Assembly (NCBI GenBank): GCA_009711825.1
Contig: VEMY01000038.1
Location: 1-64,000 of the forward strand
Direction: 5' to 3'
DNA: 64,000 bases
DNA from: Bacillota bacterium
GTDB taxonomy: Bacteria > Bacillota > Proteinivoracia > UBA4975 > VEMY01
The position numbers and the translations under genes were made by a program. Position 1 is the stretch's first letter. Each line of letters begins with the position of its first letter. Below the pieces are notes generated by a model. It searched no databases. It saw only the letters and a list, made by a program, of their open reading frames with translations, and had not been told where the DNA came from. This document shows positions 44,251-55,308 of this stretch, one piece after another.

Positions 44251-44662
44251 TGGCCGAAATGTGATTTTCCCCCTGCCTTTCCGTTCAAGTAATTGCCTTA
44301 CATTCTGGACAAGGGACAGTGGTCTGAACCCCTCTATGTTGACAGTTTATTAATGGTAAACTGGGACAGGGAGGGGTTAAAATTGACTAGACATTCTCTT
44401 GATGTAAAACTTCAAACTGTCATGATGTACCTGGATAATCCTGAGATGCTTATGCTGACGTTTCAAGAGCAGTTGGTTTAAGCCGTGGCCAAATCCAGAG
44501 CAGGGTAGTTGCGTTTATCTTTAACTGCGATCTTATTTCTCCCGATTAACGTATCTGCAAGCGAAGAAGTTTGACAACCTACAGCAAGGATTACCCTCAC
44601 CGAAGTTAAAGAAAACTGAGACCCGGAAATGCGAACATTGAACACCATCTTAACTTCTGCTC
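44251..44662. other. Decayed intergenic region with an IS3-like fragment
   Basis: The stretch holds TGGACAAGGGACAGTGGTC (44307-44325), a GGGAGGGG ribosome-like site and a short frame from TTG 44383 starting LTRHSLDVKLQTVMMYLDN. That resembles the first helices of an IS3-family OrfA transposase but stops after about 33 codons. The rest has no gene. Confidence 0.4.
44383..44481 (+). pseudogene. Possible IS3-type OrfA transposase N-terminal remnant
   Basis: TTG 44383 follows GGGAGGGG. The peptide LTRHSLDVKLQTVMMYLDN looks like the start of an IS3 OrfA helix-turn-helix, then the frame diverges and stops after 32 residues. No OrfB follows. Confidence 0.35.
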
Positions 44663-44971
44663 TTGGGCTGTGAACTGGTAGCTACTGGCGCCATACACCC
44701 GGTTGGGCGAGAAAAAGGCTACAGCGCCACCGGTGTTATGCATTCTGGAGAGTGGTCACTGTATTATGGATTCACTACCAATGACGAGGTCACAGATGTG
44801 GTTGTAAATTTTCAACCAAGAGATACAGATAGTATGGAGGTTGTCGAACTAGAGGTTAAATCCGGATTCTTTGTCCATGCAGTGCGGGCGGATAACCCGG
44901 TGCATACTGCTTGGTTAACCCGGGCAGATTTCTACGCTGATGAGAGATTGGTCAATACCATCGACAGGTAG
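44663..44971 (+). pseudogene. Lipoprotein gene lacking its normal start
   Basis: The frame from a stop at 44651 reads LLLLGCELVATG, which looks like the end of a lipoprotein signal (LLGC), but no proper start or full signal peptide precedes it. The 102-residue body has YYGFTTNDEVTDVVVNFQPRD and ADNPVHTAWLTRADFYADE; no family is recognised. The last ~60 bp are duplicated at 40111-40176. It may be a 5'-truncated gene. Confidence 0.5.
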
Positions 44972-44985
44972 ATTTGCCAGCTCAG

Positions 44986-45034
44986 AAAAAAAACAAGCAG
45001 ATTAGCCATCAAGGGCCAACCTGCTTGTTTTTTT
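44986..45034. terminator. Bidirectional terminator of the btuFCD operon
   Basis: AAACAAGCAG and CTGCTTGTTT pair around a GC-bearing loop, with T-runs on both strands. A duplicate is at 41397-41440. Confidence 0.8.
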
Positions 45035-45035
45035 C

Positions 45036-45830
45036 TTACGCCAGGCGGGTGTCCGCTGGCAGCATCGAAACCTGGGGTTTATCCCGCCGAGGATGGCGGA
45101 AGACCTCCACCGGGCAGCCATACAGCGCCCGGATGTTGGCGGCTGTGATCACCGTATCTACATCGCCGGTGGTCATAACCCTTCCCGCCTTCATCGCCAC
45201 CAATCGCCGGCAATAGAGGGCCGCCAGGTTGAGGTCATGAAGCACCGCAACAATCGTCACGCCCTGGCTGTTGAGCCGGGCCATTAGGTTAAAAAACTCC
45301 TGCTGGTGGGCCATGTCCAGATAGGTGGTGGGCTCATCCAAGAGCAGCACCTTGGGTTGCTGGGCCAGGGCCTGGGCCAGCAGCACCCGCTGGGCTTCAC
45401 CGCCGCTGAGGCGGGCCAGCTGCCGGTGCCGGAAAGGGGCAATGCCGGTGGTCGCCAGCGCCTCCTCGACAATCTCCGAATCGCCGGGGGCCTCGGTCTG
45501 CCAGCGCTTCAGGTAGGGCAGGCGCCCCATGCGCACCACTTCCTCGACGGTGAACTCAAAATCGGTGGCAGTCCCTTGGGACACCACGGCCACTTGCTTC
45601 GCCACCTGATTGCGGGAGAGCTTGCTGATGTCCTTATTGGCCAACAACACGCGGCCTTTCTGGGGTCGCAGGTAGCCCGCCAACAAGCGCAGGGCGGTAG
45701 ACTTGCCCGAACCGTTGGGGCCGATGATTCCGAGGAAATCTCCTGGGGGCACTGTCAAATTCATGTCCTGGAGCGCAAAAGAACCATTATGGCGGAATTC
45801 AACATGCTCCATGGCCAACAAAGCGTCCAT
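45036..45830 (-). CDS. btuD: Cobalamin/iron-complex ABC transporter ATPase (BtuD/FecE type)
   Basis: The 264-residue ATPase has Walker A GPNGSGKST, signature LSGGEAQRVLLAQAL, Walker B VLLLDEPTTYLD and H-loop VLHDL, as in FecE/BtuD. ATG 45830 overlaps the permease stop (TGATG). The cobalamin riboswitch at the head of the operon indicates vitamin B12 or a related corrinoid as substrate. A truncated copy lies at 41397-41690. Confidence 0.92.
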   Translation of the reverse strand: MDALLAMEHVEFRHNGSFALQDMNLTVPPGDFLGIIGPNGSGKSTALRLLAGYLRPQKGRVLLANKDISKLSRNQVAKQVAVVSQGTATDFEFTVEEVVRMGRLPYLKRWQTEAPGDSEIVEEALATTGIAPFRHRQLARLSGGEAQRVLLAQALAQQPKVLLLDEPTTYLDMAHQQEFFNLMARLNSQGVTIVAVLHDLNLAALYCRRLVAMKAGRVMTTGDVDTVITAANIRALYGCPVEVFRHPRRDKPQVSMLPADTRLA

Positions 45831-46843
45831 CAGTTCACCCTCCTGTTCTTGAGCAAATAGAGGAAAAACGGTCCGCCGATTAACGCTGTCACCAGGCCCA
45901 CCGGCAGGACCTCCGGCGCAATCAGCACCCGGGCGACGATATCGGCGCCGGCCAGGAACACTGCCCCGGCCAGGGCCGCCGCCGGCAACAGATAGCGGTG
46001 ATTGGGGCCGCCCAGAATCCGCATGGCGTGGGGCACCACCAGGCCTACAAAGCCAATCAGGCCGCTGACGGCAACGGCACTGGCCGCCAGCAGCGAGGCC
46101 GACCAAAGCAGGCGGCGCTTAATCCGCTCCACGTCCACGCCCATATAGTAGGCCTGCTCTTCACCCAGGGCCAGGGCATCCAACTCCCGGCCGTGCCAAA
46201 AGATGACGCCCGAGCCCAGGAGGACGTAGGGCAGAATTGCCACCACATGGAACCAGGTGCGGCCGCCAAAGCCGCCCATCATCCAAAACACAACCTGCTG
46301 CAATTGCTCACCGCTGAAATACATCAGCATCGATACAATTGCGCCCAGGAAAATACTCACCGCCACTCCCGCCAACAGGAGATTGAACACTGGCAGGCGG
46401 CCGCCGCTCTTGGCCAGCCAATAGACCAAAAGCAAGGAAAGCAGGGCCCCGGCGAAGGCGAACAGCGGCACAGCCACCGCGCCAAATCCGCTCCAGCCCA
46501 AGCCCAGGAGCATTGCCCCGGCGGCGCCGACAGCGCCACCGGAGGAAACTCCCAACACGTATGGATCGGCCAGAGGATTTTTAAACAGCCCCTGCATGGT
46601 GCTGCCCGCCAGGGCCAGAGCCATGCCCACCTGCAGGGCAAGCAGAACCCGGGGCAGGCGCAGCTGCAGGATAATTGTCTGCCAGTAATCTTGAATTGTC
46701 TCGCCCTGGCCACTTAAGGTTTTTACAATTGCGCCCACGGGAATTTTCACTGCGCCGACGGCGATGCTGAAGATAATCACCAGCAAACAGGCTACCGTCA
46801 AGCTAATGAAAATCCCTGCCCGGTTCAACCTCCCCCGGCGCAT
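45830..46843 (-). CDS. btuC: Cobalamin ABC transporter permease (FecCD/BtuC type)
   Basis: The 337-residue protein has about ten hydrophobic segments and the family motifs LRLPRVLLALQVGMALALAGSTMQGLFKNPLADPYVLGVSSGGAVGAA and GLIGFVGLVVPHAMRILGGPNHRYLLP (EAA-like loop). It sits between btuF and btuD, overlapping the latter. ATG 46843 directly follows the btuF stop. Confidence 0.93.
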   Translation of the reverse strand: MRRGRLNRAGIFISLTVACLLVIIFSIAVGAVKIPVGAIVKTLSGQGETIQDYWQTIILQLRLPRVLLALQVGMALALAGSTMQGLFKNPLADPYVLGVSSGGAVGAAGAMLLGLGWSGFGAVAVPLFAFAGALLSLLLVYWLAKSGGRLPVFNLLLAGVAVSIFLGAIVSMLMYFSGEQLQQVVFWMMGGFGGRTWFHVVAILPYVLLGSGVIFWHGRELDALALGEEQAYYMGVDVERIKRRLLWSASLLAASAVAVSGLIGFVGLVVPHAMRILGGPNHRYLLPAAALAGAVFLAGADIVARVLIAPEVLPVGLVTALIGGPFFLYLLKNRRVN

Positions 46844-47746
46844 TTACTCGTACCGTTCCGGATGAATCATTTTCGCCATGGTTTCGACGGCCTCCACCAT
46901 CCGCGGTCCCGGACGGTTGAAGACATCCTGATCCACATAGTGAATATTGCCGGTTTGCACTGCCTCGATTACAGTCCAACCGGTGCGCTCCGCGAAGTCC
47001 TGAACCGTAGCCTCAGAATGGCCGTGGACAATCAGGGCCGGATTGCGCTCGAACAATATCTCCTCGCTGATGGTCGGGTAACGTTCCATATCGTGGGCCA
47101 GGTTGCGCCCCCCGGCCAAATTGATCATGATATCGATGAAGGTCTCCTGGCCAGCGGTCATCGGCTCGGGATACCATACCTCATAATAGACAACCGGTTT
47201 TTCTTCCTCCGCCACATCGACAAAAGTTTCAACAACAGCCTCCAGGCGGGCCTCCATATCGGCAATCAATTCTTCGCCTTTAGCTTCAGTGCCTGTCGCC
47301 TTGGCCAGCAGGCGGATGTTAGCATATATCTCCTCAAAGGTATCCGGATCCAAAGCCAGCACCGGGACATCCAAATCTTCCAGCGCCTCCACAGTCTCCT
47401 TGTGCAAACTGGCGGCCAGCACCAAATCCGGCTCCTTGGAGAGCATCAATTCCAGATTGGGCTCGTCAAAAGCACCCATCCGGGGGATATCCAGGGCCGC
47501 CTCCGGGTAATTACAATATTCGGTGGCGCCGACAATCCGCTCGCCCACACCCAGGGCAAAGAGAATTTCGGTTGTCGCCGGAGCCAGGGAGATAATTCGC
47601 TCTGCCGGCTGCTCCAGTGTAATTTCCCGGTCAAAATCATCGGTCAGCTCCATAGTCCCGGAAACCGGCTCCGTGCGAAACAGTGAACAACCGCTCAGCG
47701 CCAGTGTAAATACCAACATGCATACCAAGATAATCTGTTTTTTCAT
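46844..47746 (-). CDS. btuF: Cobalamin-binding lipoprotein (BtuF type)
   Basis: The 300-residue precursor has a lipoprotein signal (LALSGCSL, Cys about residue 20) and the helical-backbone binding fold (ERIISLAPATTEILFALGVGERIVGATEYCNYP). It captures corrinoid outside the cell and delivers it to BtuCD. GGAGG lies 7 nt before ATG 47746. It is first of the riboswitch-controlled operon. Confidence 0.92.
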   Translation of the reverse strand: MKKQIILVCMLVFTLALSGCSLFRTEPVSGTMELTDDFDREITLEQPAERIISLAPATTEILFALGVGERIVGATEYCNYPEAALDIPRMGAFDEPNLELMLSKEPDLVLAASLHKETVEALEDLDVPVLALDPDTFEEIYANIRLLAKATGTEAKGEELIADMEARLEAVVETFVDVAEEEKPVVYYEVWYPEPMTAGQETFIDIMINLAGGRNLAHDMERYPTISEEILFERNPALIVHGHSEATVQDFAERTGWTVIEAVQTGNIHYVDQDVFNRPGPRMVEAVETMAKMIHPERYE

Positions 47747-47782
47747 TAGCTTTGCCTCCACAATGAATTGTCCAATTGCAGC

Positions 47783-47812
47783 AAAAAACCCTGACTTCCA
47801 AAGTCAGGGTTA
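47783..47812 (-). terminator. Terminator between cobalamin riboswitch and btuF
   Basis: AACCCTGACTTtggAAGTCAGGGTT is followed by six Ts on the minus strand. It is placed to act as the riboswitch expression platform. Confidence 0.8.
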
Positions 47813-47879
47813 ACCTGGCGCTGCCCGTAAATTAATCAACATCCAAGTACCCCCTTTCTCCCGAAGGAACCAGTACTTC

Positions 47880-48055
47880 CAGACATCAGGCAGGTCTCCT
47901 GGCTTCCGGATCAAGCGGTTGCTTCTGCCTTCCCGTTTTTCACAGTGGCATCTGAAGCAACCTCTCCGGTTACAGTGGCGGGACCGCCCGGGACTCTCAC
48001 CCGGTTCCCTATTCTCCCCATACGGGGCACCTGAAGCCGAATTATGTGGTTGTCA
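47880..48055 (-). promoter_or_regulatory. Cobalamin (AdoCbl) riboswitch
   Basis: On the minus strand the conserved core is visible: GGGAACCGGGTGAGAGTCCC, then GGGCGGTCCCGCCACTGTAA and CCGGAGAGG, and the B12 box as GAAGCCAGGAGACCTGCCT. It lies upstream of btuFCD and before a terminator, so effector binding should shut the operon off. Confidence 0.93.
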
Positions 48056-48119
48056 TCGCTATTATATCTATGCTGCAGACCAATTGCAAGTGCAAGAAGC
48101 GGACAGGGGTCGATTAGTG

Positions 48120-48148
48120 TTGACCTAATGTTCGGTTTTTGATACAGT
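48120..48148 (+). promoter_or_regulatory. Promoter of the mgtE M-box leader
   Basis: TTGACC (48120-48125), 17-bp spacer, TACAGT (48143-48148), about 30 bp before the aptamer. Confidence 0.5.
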
Positions 48149-48176
48149 GAGTATGGTAACAATATATTCACAGACA

Positions 48177-48335
48177 CTTCGTTAGGTGAGGTTACTTGCA
48201 TGAGATAGGCTGCTGCCCGGAAATGTCGAGAGACGCCAACGGGTAGAGCAGGCCCCATCGGCTTAAGGTGGGATCTAAGGCAGCTGAGCGCTAAGCTCTA
48301 TGCATGCAAGAGCCAAAGCTCAACAAGGGGGTCGT
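48177..48335 (+). promoter_or_regulatory. M-box (ykoK) magnesium riboswitch
   Basis: The strand reads CTTCGTTAGGTGAGG, then GGCTGCTGCCCGGAAATGTCG and GAGACGCCAACGGGT, then AAGGTGGGATCTAAGGCAGC, followed by GAGCCAAAGCTC. These are the conserved parts of the ykoK/M-box Mg2+ aptamer. It precedes mgtE and a terminator, so high Mg2+ should stop transcription. Confidence 0.9.
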
Positions 48336-48357
48336 GTTTCTGTATGATTGTACACGT

Positions 48358-48379
48358 ATCCCCTTATGGGGATTTTTTT
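48358..48379 (+). terminator. Terminator of the M-box riboswitch
   Basis: ATCCCCttatGGGGAT is followed by seven Ts. Confidence 0.85.
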
Positions 48380-48481
48380 ATTGTCAGGGGGTGGTTGTCT
48401 TCAGTCCACGGCGATGCTCTTTCCGGATGTTTTTAGTGCAATATTTAGGACAGTATAATAGAGATAAAGGAGGAAATGGCC

Positions 48482-49840
48482 ATGACCGAAAGAATCAACC
48501 AACTCCTTACCAACCACCAGTGGGCAGAACTTAAAGATCTGCTTAACGAAGACTTGGGTTTTCAGGAACTTCTGGAGCTGCTGGAAGAGTTTTCACCCCA
48601 ACAACAGGTGGTGCTGTTCCGGTTTCTGACCAAAGACACAGCTCTCGAAGTCTTTGAATTGATGGACCCCACCAGCCAATCCCAGCTGCTGGAGGCTTTT
48701 ACCGATACAGAGGTCCTTGAAATGGTTTCCGGCATCGATTCCTCGGACCAGGTTCGCCTGCTGGACGAATTGCCGGCGAAGGTGGCCAAGGAACTTTTGA
48801 AGGCGATTCCCCGGGAGGACCGGGACGCCGCGGCTATTCTCATGGGCTTCCAGCCCGGCACTGCCGGCCGGGTCATGTCGCCCCACTACCTGCGCCTGCG
48901 CCAGGACGATACGGTGGCGACAGCTTTAGAGCGGATCCGCCGCCTGAAACCGGACCGGGAAATGCTCCTGGACATGTGGGTCACCGACAAGCACCGGGTG
49001 CTGGAAGGCGTTGTCACCCTGCGTGACCTGGTGGTCGCCGACCCGGCAGCAAAGATTGGCGATCTCATGGATGATGATGTCGTGTTCGTCACCGCCGACA
49101 CCGACCAGGAAGACGCCGTCAACATCCTACGTAAATTTGACCTGGTCAGCCTACCAGTTGTCGACTCGGAAAACCGTCTGGTGGGTGTGCTGGAATTTGA
49201 CCGGGCGCTGGACATCATGCAAGAGGAGGCCACCGAAGACTTGTTGGAAACCGGGGGGTTGCTCACCCTCCAGAAGCGGGAGGAAAATCTCAGCCAGAAA
49301 CTGATTGGAGGCAGCATCTTCCAGGTGCTCTCGGTGCGTCTGCCCTTTCTCGCCATCACCTTGATTGGCGGCCTGCTGGCCGGTTTGGTAATCAGCCGCT
49401 TTGAAGAGGCGCTGGAAACTGTAGTTGCCCTGGCCTTCTTTATTCCCATCGTCATGGACATGGGCGGCAATGTCGGCACCCAATCCACCACAATTTTTAC
49501 CCGGGGCCTGGTGCTAGGCCATGTGCGCCCCAATGAATTCGGCATTGCCCTGCGCCGGGAAGTACTGCGGGGAATTACAATTGGCATCATTGTCGGCTTT
49601 TTTACTGCACTGATTGCCGCCATCTGGCAGGGAGATCCCAGAATTGGCCTGGTCGTCGGACTGTCGTTGGCCCTGACCGTCACTTTAGCTGCCACCTTGG
49701 GCTTTTTCATTCCCTGGATTTTGTTCAAACTGGACTTTGACCAGGCGGCGGGCGCCGGTCCCATCCTCACGACCATCAAGGATATTACCGGCCTCTTGAT
49801 TTACTTCTACCTGGCGGCCCTGTTTATAGATCTGATTTAG
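48482..49840 (+). CDS. mgtE: Magnesium transporter MgtE
   Basis: The 452-residue protein has the N domain (about 1-130), two CBS domains (about 135-255; VVTLRDLVVADPAAKIGDLMDD) and five C-terminal membrane helices with VMDMGGNVGTQSTTIFTRGL, the pore signature. It is a Mg2+-gated channel. AAAGGAGG gives 8 nt to ATG 48482; ATG 48476 would be only 2 nt away. It is under the M-box riboswitch just upstream, doubling Mg2+ control. Confidence 0.95.
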   Translation: MTERINQLLTNHQWAELKDLLNEDLGFQELLELLEEFSPQQQVVLFRFLTKDTALEVFELMDPTSQSQLLEAFTDTEVLEMVSGIDSSDQVRLLDELPAKVAKELLKAIPREDRDAAAILMGFQPGTAGRVMSPHYLRLRQDDTVATALERIRRLKPDREMLLDMWVTDKHRVLEGVVTLRDLVVADPAAKIGDLMDDDVVFVTADTDQEDAVNILRKFDLVSLPVVDSENRLVGVLEFDRALDIMQEEATEDLLETGGLLTLQKREENLSQKLIGGSIFQVLSVRLPFLAITLIGGLLAGLVISRFEEALETVVALAFFIPIVMDMGGNVGTQSTTIFTRGLVLGHVRPNEFGIALRREVLRGITIGIIVGFFTALIAAIWQGDPRIGLVVGLSLALTVTLAATLGFFIPWILFKLDFDQAAGAGPILTTIKDITGLLIYFYLAALFIDLI

Positions 49841-49844
49841 ACAC

Positions 49845-49876
49845 AAAACTGCGACCAGCTCCGGTCGCAGTTTTTT
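49845..49876. terminator. Bidirectional terminator between mgtE and glp operon
   Basis: ACTGCGACC and GGTCGCAGT pair; A-rich and T-rich flanks serve both strands. Confidence 0.85.
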
Positions 49877-49882
49877 CATGTC

Positions 49883-50248
49883 TCAATTTAAATCCCGACT
49901 GGCAATGATATCGATCCCCGTCCCAAGGATATTCGCAACCACCACCTGGCCACATTTCACCGGGGCCCGAACCTGCACCTGCCTTAGTGCGTCCATAATC
50001 TCGAAAATCTTATCCTTGGGCACCGCGCCCGCGCTGCGCACCGGCAGGCGCGGAAGACCTCCACCGCTTACCTGCACTGTGGTAGTCAACACCCGGGTGG
50101 GATTGGTCATTTCCGTTATCCCATACTTTTCGCCCCGGGGGCAGAGGTGACCGCTGACCCGATACCCCGAGGTGCCCGTTGTATCCCGCTGCACTTCCAG
50201 CTCACACCCCCGGGGACAGACAATGCAGATCATCTTTTTGGCGCTCAC
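49883..50248 (-). CDS. DUF1667 protein of the glycerol operon
   Basis: The 121-residue protein has CIVCPRGCELEV and HLCPRGEKYG, two Cys pairs likely to bind a metal or Fe-S cluster, as in DUF1667. This family is typically adjacent to GlpA/GlpB-like oxidoreductases and may act as an electron-transfer partner; function is inferred from context. It overlaps the FAD oxidoreductase gene by 4 bp and is last in the operon. Confidence 0.82.
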   Translation of the reverse strand: MSAKKMICIVCPRGCELEVQRDTTGTSGYRVSGHLCPRGEKYGITEMTNPTRVLTTTVQVSGGGLPRLPVRSAGAVPKDKIFEIMDALRQVQVRAPVKCGQVVVANILGTGIDIIASRDLN

Positions 50249-51501
50249 TTGTCTGTCGCCTCCTCTACTTGAACTGTGATACTGTCGGCAGCGGTCAAAT
50301 CTTCGGCAGCCAGCTTCACCGACTCCATTTCCCCCGGCGCCATATGCAGACGTTTCAGGGATTTTATCACCTTGTCCCCAGATTTCACTTGCAGGCGGGC
50401 GTTATTGTAAATATCCGTCACCCGCAGCAATAGCTCGATTTTTCCCGTCAGATTCTCGCGGCATATTTGCTGCGGCACCACATAGCGAACACCGGGTCCG
50501 GGGCGGGCAGATATTCTGGCGCCTTTGGCCGCGATCCCTTGTAGATATCGGGCAGCGCCCCGGGCCGCCCGCTGCGCTTCCTCGCTGACCCAGTCGGCGA
50601 GATCGTGGACGTGGACCACGTTGCCGCAGGCAAAGATTCCTGGCGCCGAAGTCTCTAATGCTTCAGTGACCACCGGCCCGCCGGTGCGGGGATCCAACTC
50701 AATTCCCACCTCCCGGGAAAGCTCATTCTCCGGGATCAGGCCGACAGATAAAAGCAGAGTATCGCATTCATAGCGCTTTTCTGTTCCCGGTAGCGGGCGT
50801 AAATTCTCGTCCACCCGGGCAATCGTCACTGCTTCAACCCGTTTTTGCCCCTGGATATCCACCACCGTATGGCTGAGAAGAAGGGGGATGTCGTAGTCGT
50901 GGAGGCATTGCACGATATTCCGGTTCAGACCGCCGGAATAGGGCATCAGCTCGGCCACTGCCAGCACTTCAGCCCCTTCTAAGGTCAGGCGCCGGGCCAT
51001 AATCAGCCCGATATCTCCGGAGCCGAGGATAACCACCTTGCGCCCCACCATATACCCTTCCATGTTCACAAAGCGTTGAGCGGTACCGGCGGTGAACACC
51101 CCGGCGGGGCGGGTGCCGGGAATCGCCAGGGCGCCCCGGGTCCGCTCCCGGCAGCCCATGGCGAGGATTATTGCCCCGACCTGGAGTTGCAGCAAACCGT
51201 CGCGACTGTTGAGGGCGGTGACACTGCGGTCTTCCGCTATTGAAAGCACCATCGTGTCAAGTTTGTATTCAATCCCTAAGCTGTGCAGTTCATCGATAAA
51301 GCGCTGGGCGTATTCGGGTCCGGTCAGCTCCTCCTTGAACACATGGAGACCGAAGCCATTGTGTATGCACTGCTGGAGAATTCCCCCCAGCTCCCTGTCC
51401 CGCTCCAGGATGAGGATTTTCTCTAAGCCATTCTTTTTTGCCTCGATGGCCGCCGCCAGGCCTGCCGGGCCGCCACCAATGATAATCAGCTCGTAGTTCA
51501 T
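50245..51501 (-). CDS. FAD/NAD(P)-dependent oxidoreductase of the glycerol operon
   Basis: The 418-residue protein has the N-terminal FAD-binding IIGGGPAGLAAAIEAKK and ILERDRELGGILQQC, a second dinucleotide motif VVILGSGDIGLIMARRL and the pyridine-dinucleotide-disulphide-type ATG motif GIFACGNVVHVHD. It lies between glpA-like and DUF1667 genes with ATGA overlaps, which fits transfer of glycerol-3-phosphate electrons to NAD or a carrier. The C-terminal part (about 320-418) is a less familiar beta domain. Confidence 0.85.
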   Translation of the reverse strand: MNYELIIIGGGPAGLAAAIEAKKNGLEKILILERDRELGGILQQCIHNGFGLHVFKEELTGPEYAQRFIDELHSLGIEYKLDTMVLSIAEDRSVTALNSRDGLLQLQVGAIILAMGCRERTRGALAIPGTRPAGVFTAGTAQRFVNMEGYMVGRKVVILGSGDIGLIMARRLTLEGAEVLAVAELMPYSGGLNRNIVQCLHDYDIPLLLSHTVVDIQGQKRVEAVTIARVDENLRPLPGTEKRYECDTLLLSVGLIPENELSREVGIELDPRTGGPVVTEALETSAPGIFACGNVVHVHDLADWVSEEAQRAARGAARYLQGIAAKGARISARPGPGVRYVVPQQICRENLTGKIELLLRVTDIYNNARLQVKSGDKVIKSLKRLHMAPGEMESVKLAAEDLTAADSITVQVEEATDK

Positions 51502-52946
51502 GCCTCTTCCCCTCCTGTCTTGGTGGCGCCGGTGAGAATATAGGAGCCCTGACGATCTTTGTAGATAGACAGCATATCCCGACCCAGCTCCCGGGCGAGG
51601 ATTTCCATCACCCGGGGCAGACAAAACCCGCCCTGGCAGCGCCCGGCCCCCGGCCGTACCCGGCGCTTGATGGCATCGACAGTGGTGGCCACGGGTTGCC
51701 GGTGAATGGCTGCCACAATCTCCCCCTCGGTAATCTGTTCGCAGCGGCAGATTACTCGGCCGTAGCGGGGGTCCCGGGCCAGGAGCGCCGCTTGCTCCGT
51801 TGGTGATAGTTCCATGAACACCGGTGACGGCTCCCGTTGGGGCTGAAAGTCTGGTTTCACAGCCAACTCTCCCAACTGTTCCGCCACCAAATCGGCCACA
51901 TACCGGGCGATTGCCGGTGCTGCTGTCAAACCCGGCGAGGCAATGCCGGCGACATTGATAAAGCCAGGGATTTCGCTTGCGCCCAGCTCAAAATCTCCGT
52001 GCTCTGTCTTGGCCCGGAGCCCGGCAAAACTGGTTATTACCTCCCTGAGTGGCAAATCCCTGAACCGCTTGCGCGCATATTCCCGGATATAGTCCAGTCC
52101 GGCCGCCGTGGTTTCGGTGTTTTCCGCGCTGTCTGCCGCTTCTGCGTTGGGGCCCAGGAGCAGATTGCCGTGCGCCGTGGGCAAGAGAACTACGCCCTTG
52201 CCCTGGGGTCCGGGGACGCCGAAAACCGTCCGCTGAGCGGTAAACCCACCTGCGCTCTTGTCAAAGAGCAGGTATTCACCCCGGACGGGAGTGATGGTAA
52301 ATGGCGGCGGGGCCAAGAGACGATGAATTTGATCTGCCTGGAGCCCGGCACAATTTATAACCAACCTGGCCGCAAGCGCCTGCCCGCCGGCGTGGATCTG
52401 AAAGCCTGCGTCGGATGGCGCCAGGGCAGTGACCGGTGCGTTGAGGAACAAATCCACGCCATTTTGAACTGCATTCTCCACCAGCGCAAGCGTCAACTCC
52501 CAGGGCCCGACAATACCGGCGCTGGACGCATAGAGGCCGCCGACGACTGAATCGGCAAGATTGGGCACCAACTGCCGGGCCCGGGCCCGGTCTAGAATCT
52601 CCAGCCCCGGAACACCGTTTTCGCGGCCCCGGGCCATGAGCGCTTCCAGCTTGCCCAGTTCGTCCTCAGTAAAAGCCGCCACCAACGAGCCATTGCGCAC
52701 AAAGGGCACCGCCAGCTCATTACACAAATCCTCATAAAGGGCGTTTCCTGCCGCGCAAAACCGCGCTTTCATGGTGCCGGGTCGGGCATCATAGCCGGCG
52801 TGGACAATGGCGCTGTTGGCCCTGGTCGTTCCCAGGGACACATCATTCTCCTTCTCAAGCAAAGCAATCCGCAGCGCATAACGGGAAAGCTCCCGGGCAA
52901 TTGCCGCGCCGGAGATACCGGCGCCGATTATCGCCACATCATACAT
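51498..52946 (-). CDS. glpA: Glycerol-3-phosphate dehydrogenase-like FAD oxidoreductase with Fe-S domain
   Basis: The 482-residue protein has an N-terminal DAO-type FAD site (AIIGAGISGAAIARELSRY) and C-terminal BFD-like [2Fe-2S] domain with CRCEQITEGEI and GRCQGGFC. This architecture is that of anaerobic GlpA, which oxidises glycerol-3-phosphate to dihydroxyacetone phosphate. ATG is at 52946. A hairpin with a T-run separates it from glpK. It overlaps the next gene by ATGA. Confidence 0.88.
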   Translation of the reverse strand: MYDVAIIGAGISGAAIARELSRYALRIALLEKENDVSLGTTRANSAIVHAGYDARPGTMKARFCAAGNALYEDLCNELAVPFVRNGSLVAAFTEDELGKLEALMARGRENGVPGLEILDRARARQLVPNLADSVVGGLYASSAGIVGPWELTLALVENAVQNGVDLFLNAPVTALAPSDAGFQIHAGGQALAARLVINCAGLQADQIHRLLAPPPFTITPVRGEYLLFDKSAGGFTAQRTVFGVPGPQGKGVVLLPTAHGNLLLGPNAEAADSAENTETTAAGLDYIREYARKRFRDLPLREVITSFAGLRAKTEHGDFELGASEIPGFINVAGIASPGLTAAPAIARYVADLVAEQLGELAVKPDFQPQREPSPVFMELSPTEQAALLARDPRYGRVICRCEQITEGEIVAAIHRQPVATTVDAIKRRVRPGAGRCQGGFCLPRVMEILARELGRDMLSIYKDRQGSYILTGATKTGGEEA

Positions 52947-52970
52947 ATCAAGTCCTCCTTATAGGTAGAT

Positions 52971-53024
52971 AAAAAGCCACGCAAATTCACCTCTGCTTGC
53001 ACACAGGCATTTTGCGCGGCTTCT
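52971..53024 (-). terminator. Terminator/attenuator between glpK and glpA
   Basis: GAAGCCGCGCAAA and TTTGCGTGGCTTTTT pair on the minus strand and end in five Ts. In Bacillus, GlpP antiterminates glp leaders; as glpP is first in this operon, this hairpin is a candidate target, which is inference. Confidence 0.6.
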
Positions 53025-53050
53025 CCATTTACTCAGCCAAAAGTATCAGA

Positions 53051-55140
<2,090 letters not shown>

Positions 55141-55308
55141 AGCACTTTCCCCCGTTTCGCCGGGTGATAAAAGTAAAGAAACCGCACCAATGAAAACCTG
55201 CCTAAACAGGAACCATTCAGCGCGGCTCTCAATATCTCCAGCCGTATTATGCTTCTTAATCTATTCTATTCGCCACTGGCCGGGGAAATCCTCTTTTTTA
55301 CGGCAACA

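Noticed and set aside
48304-48534. Open frame of 76 codons upstream of mgtE
   Set aside because: It overlaps the M-box and its terminator, which explain the sequence better.
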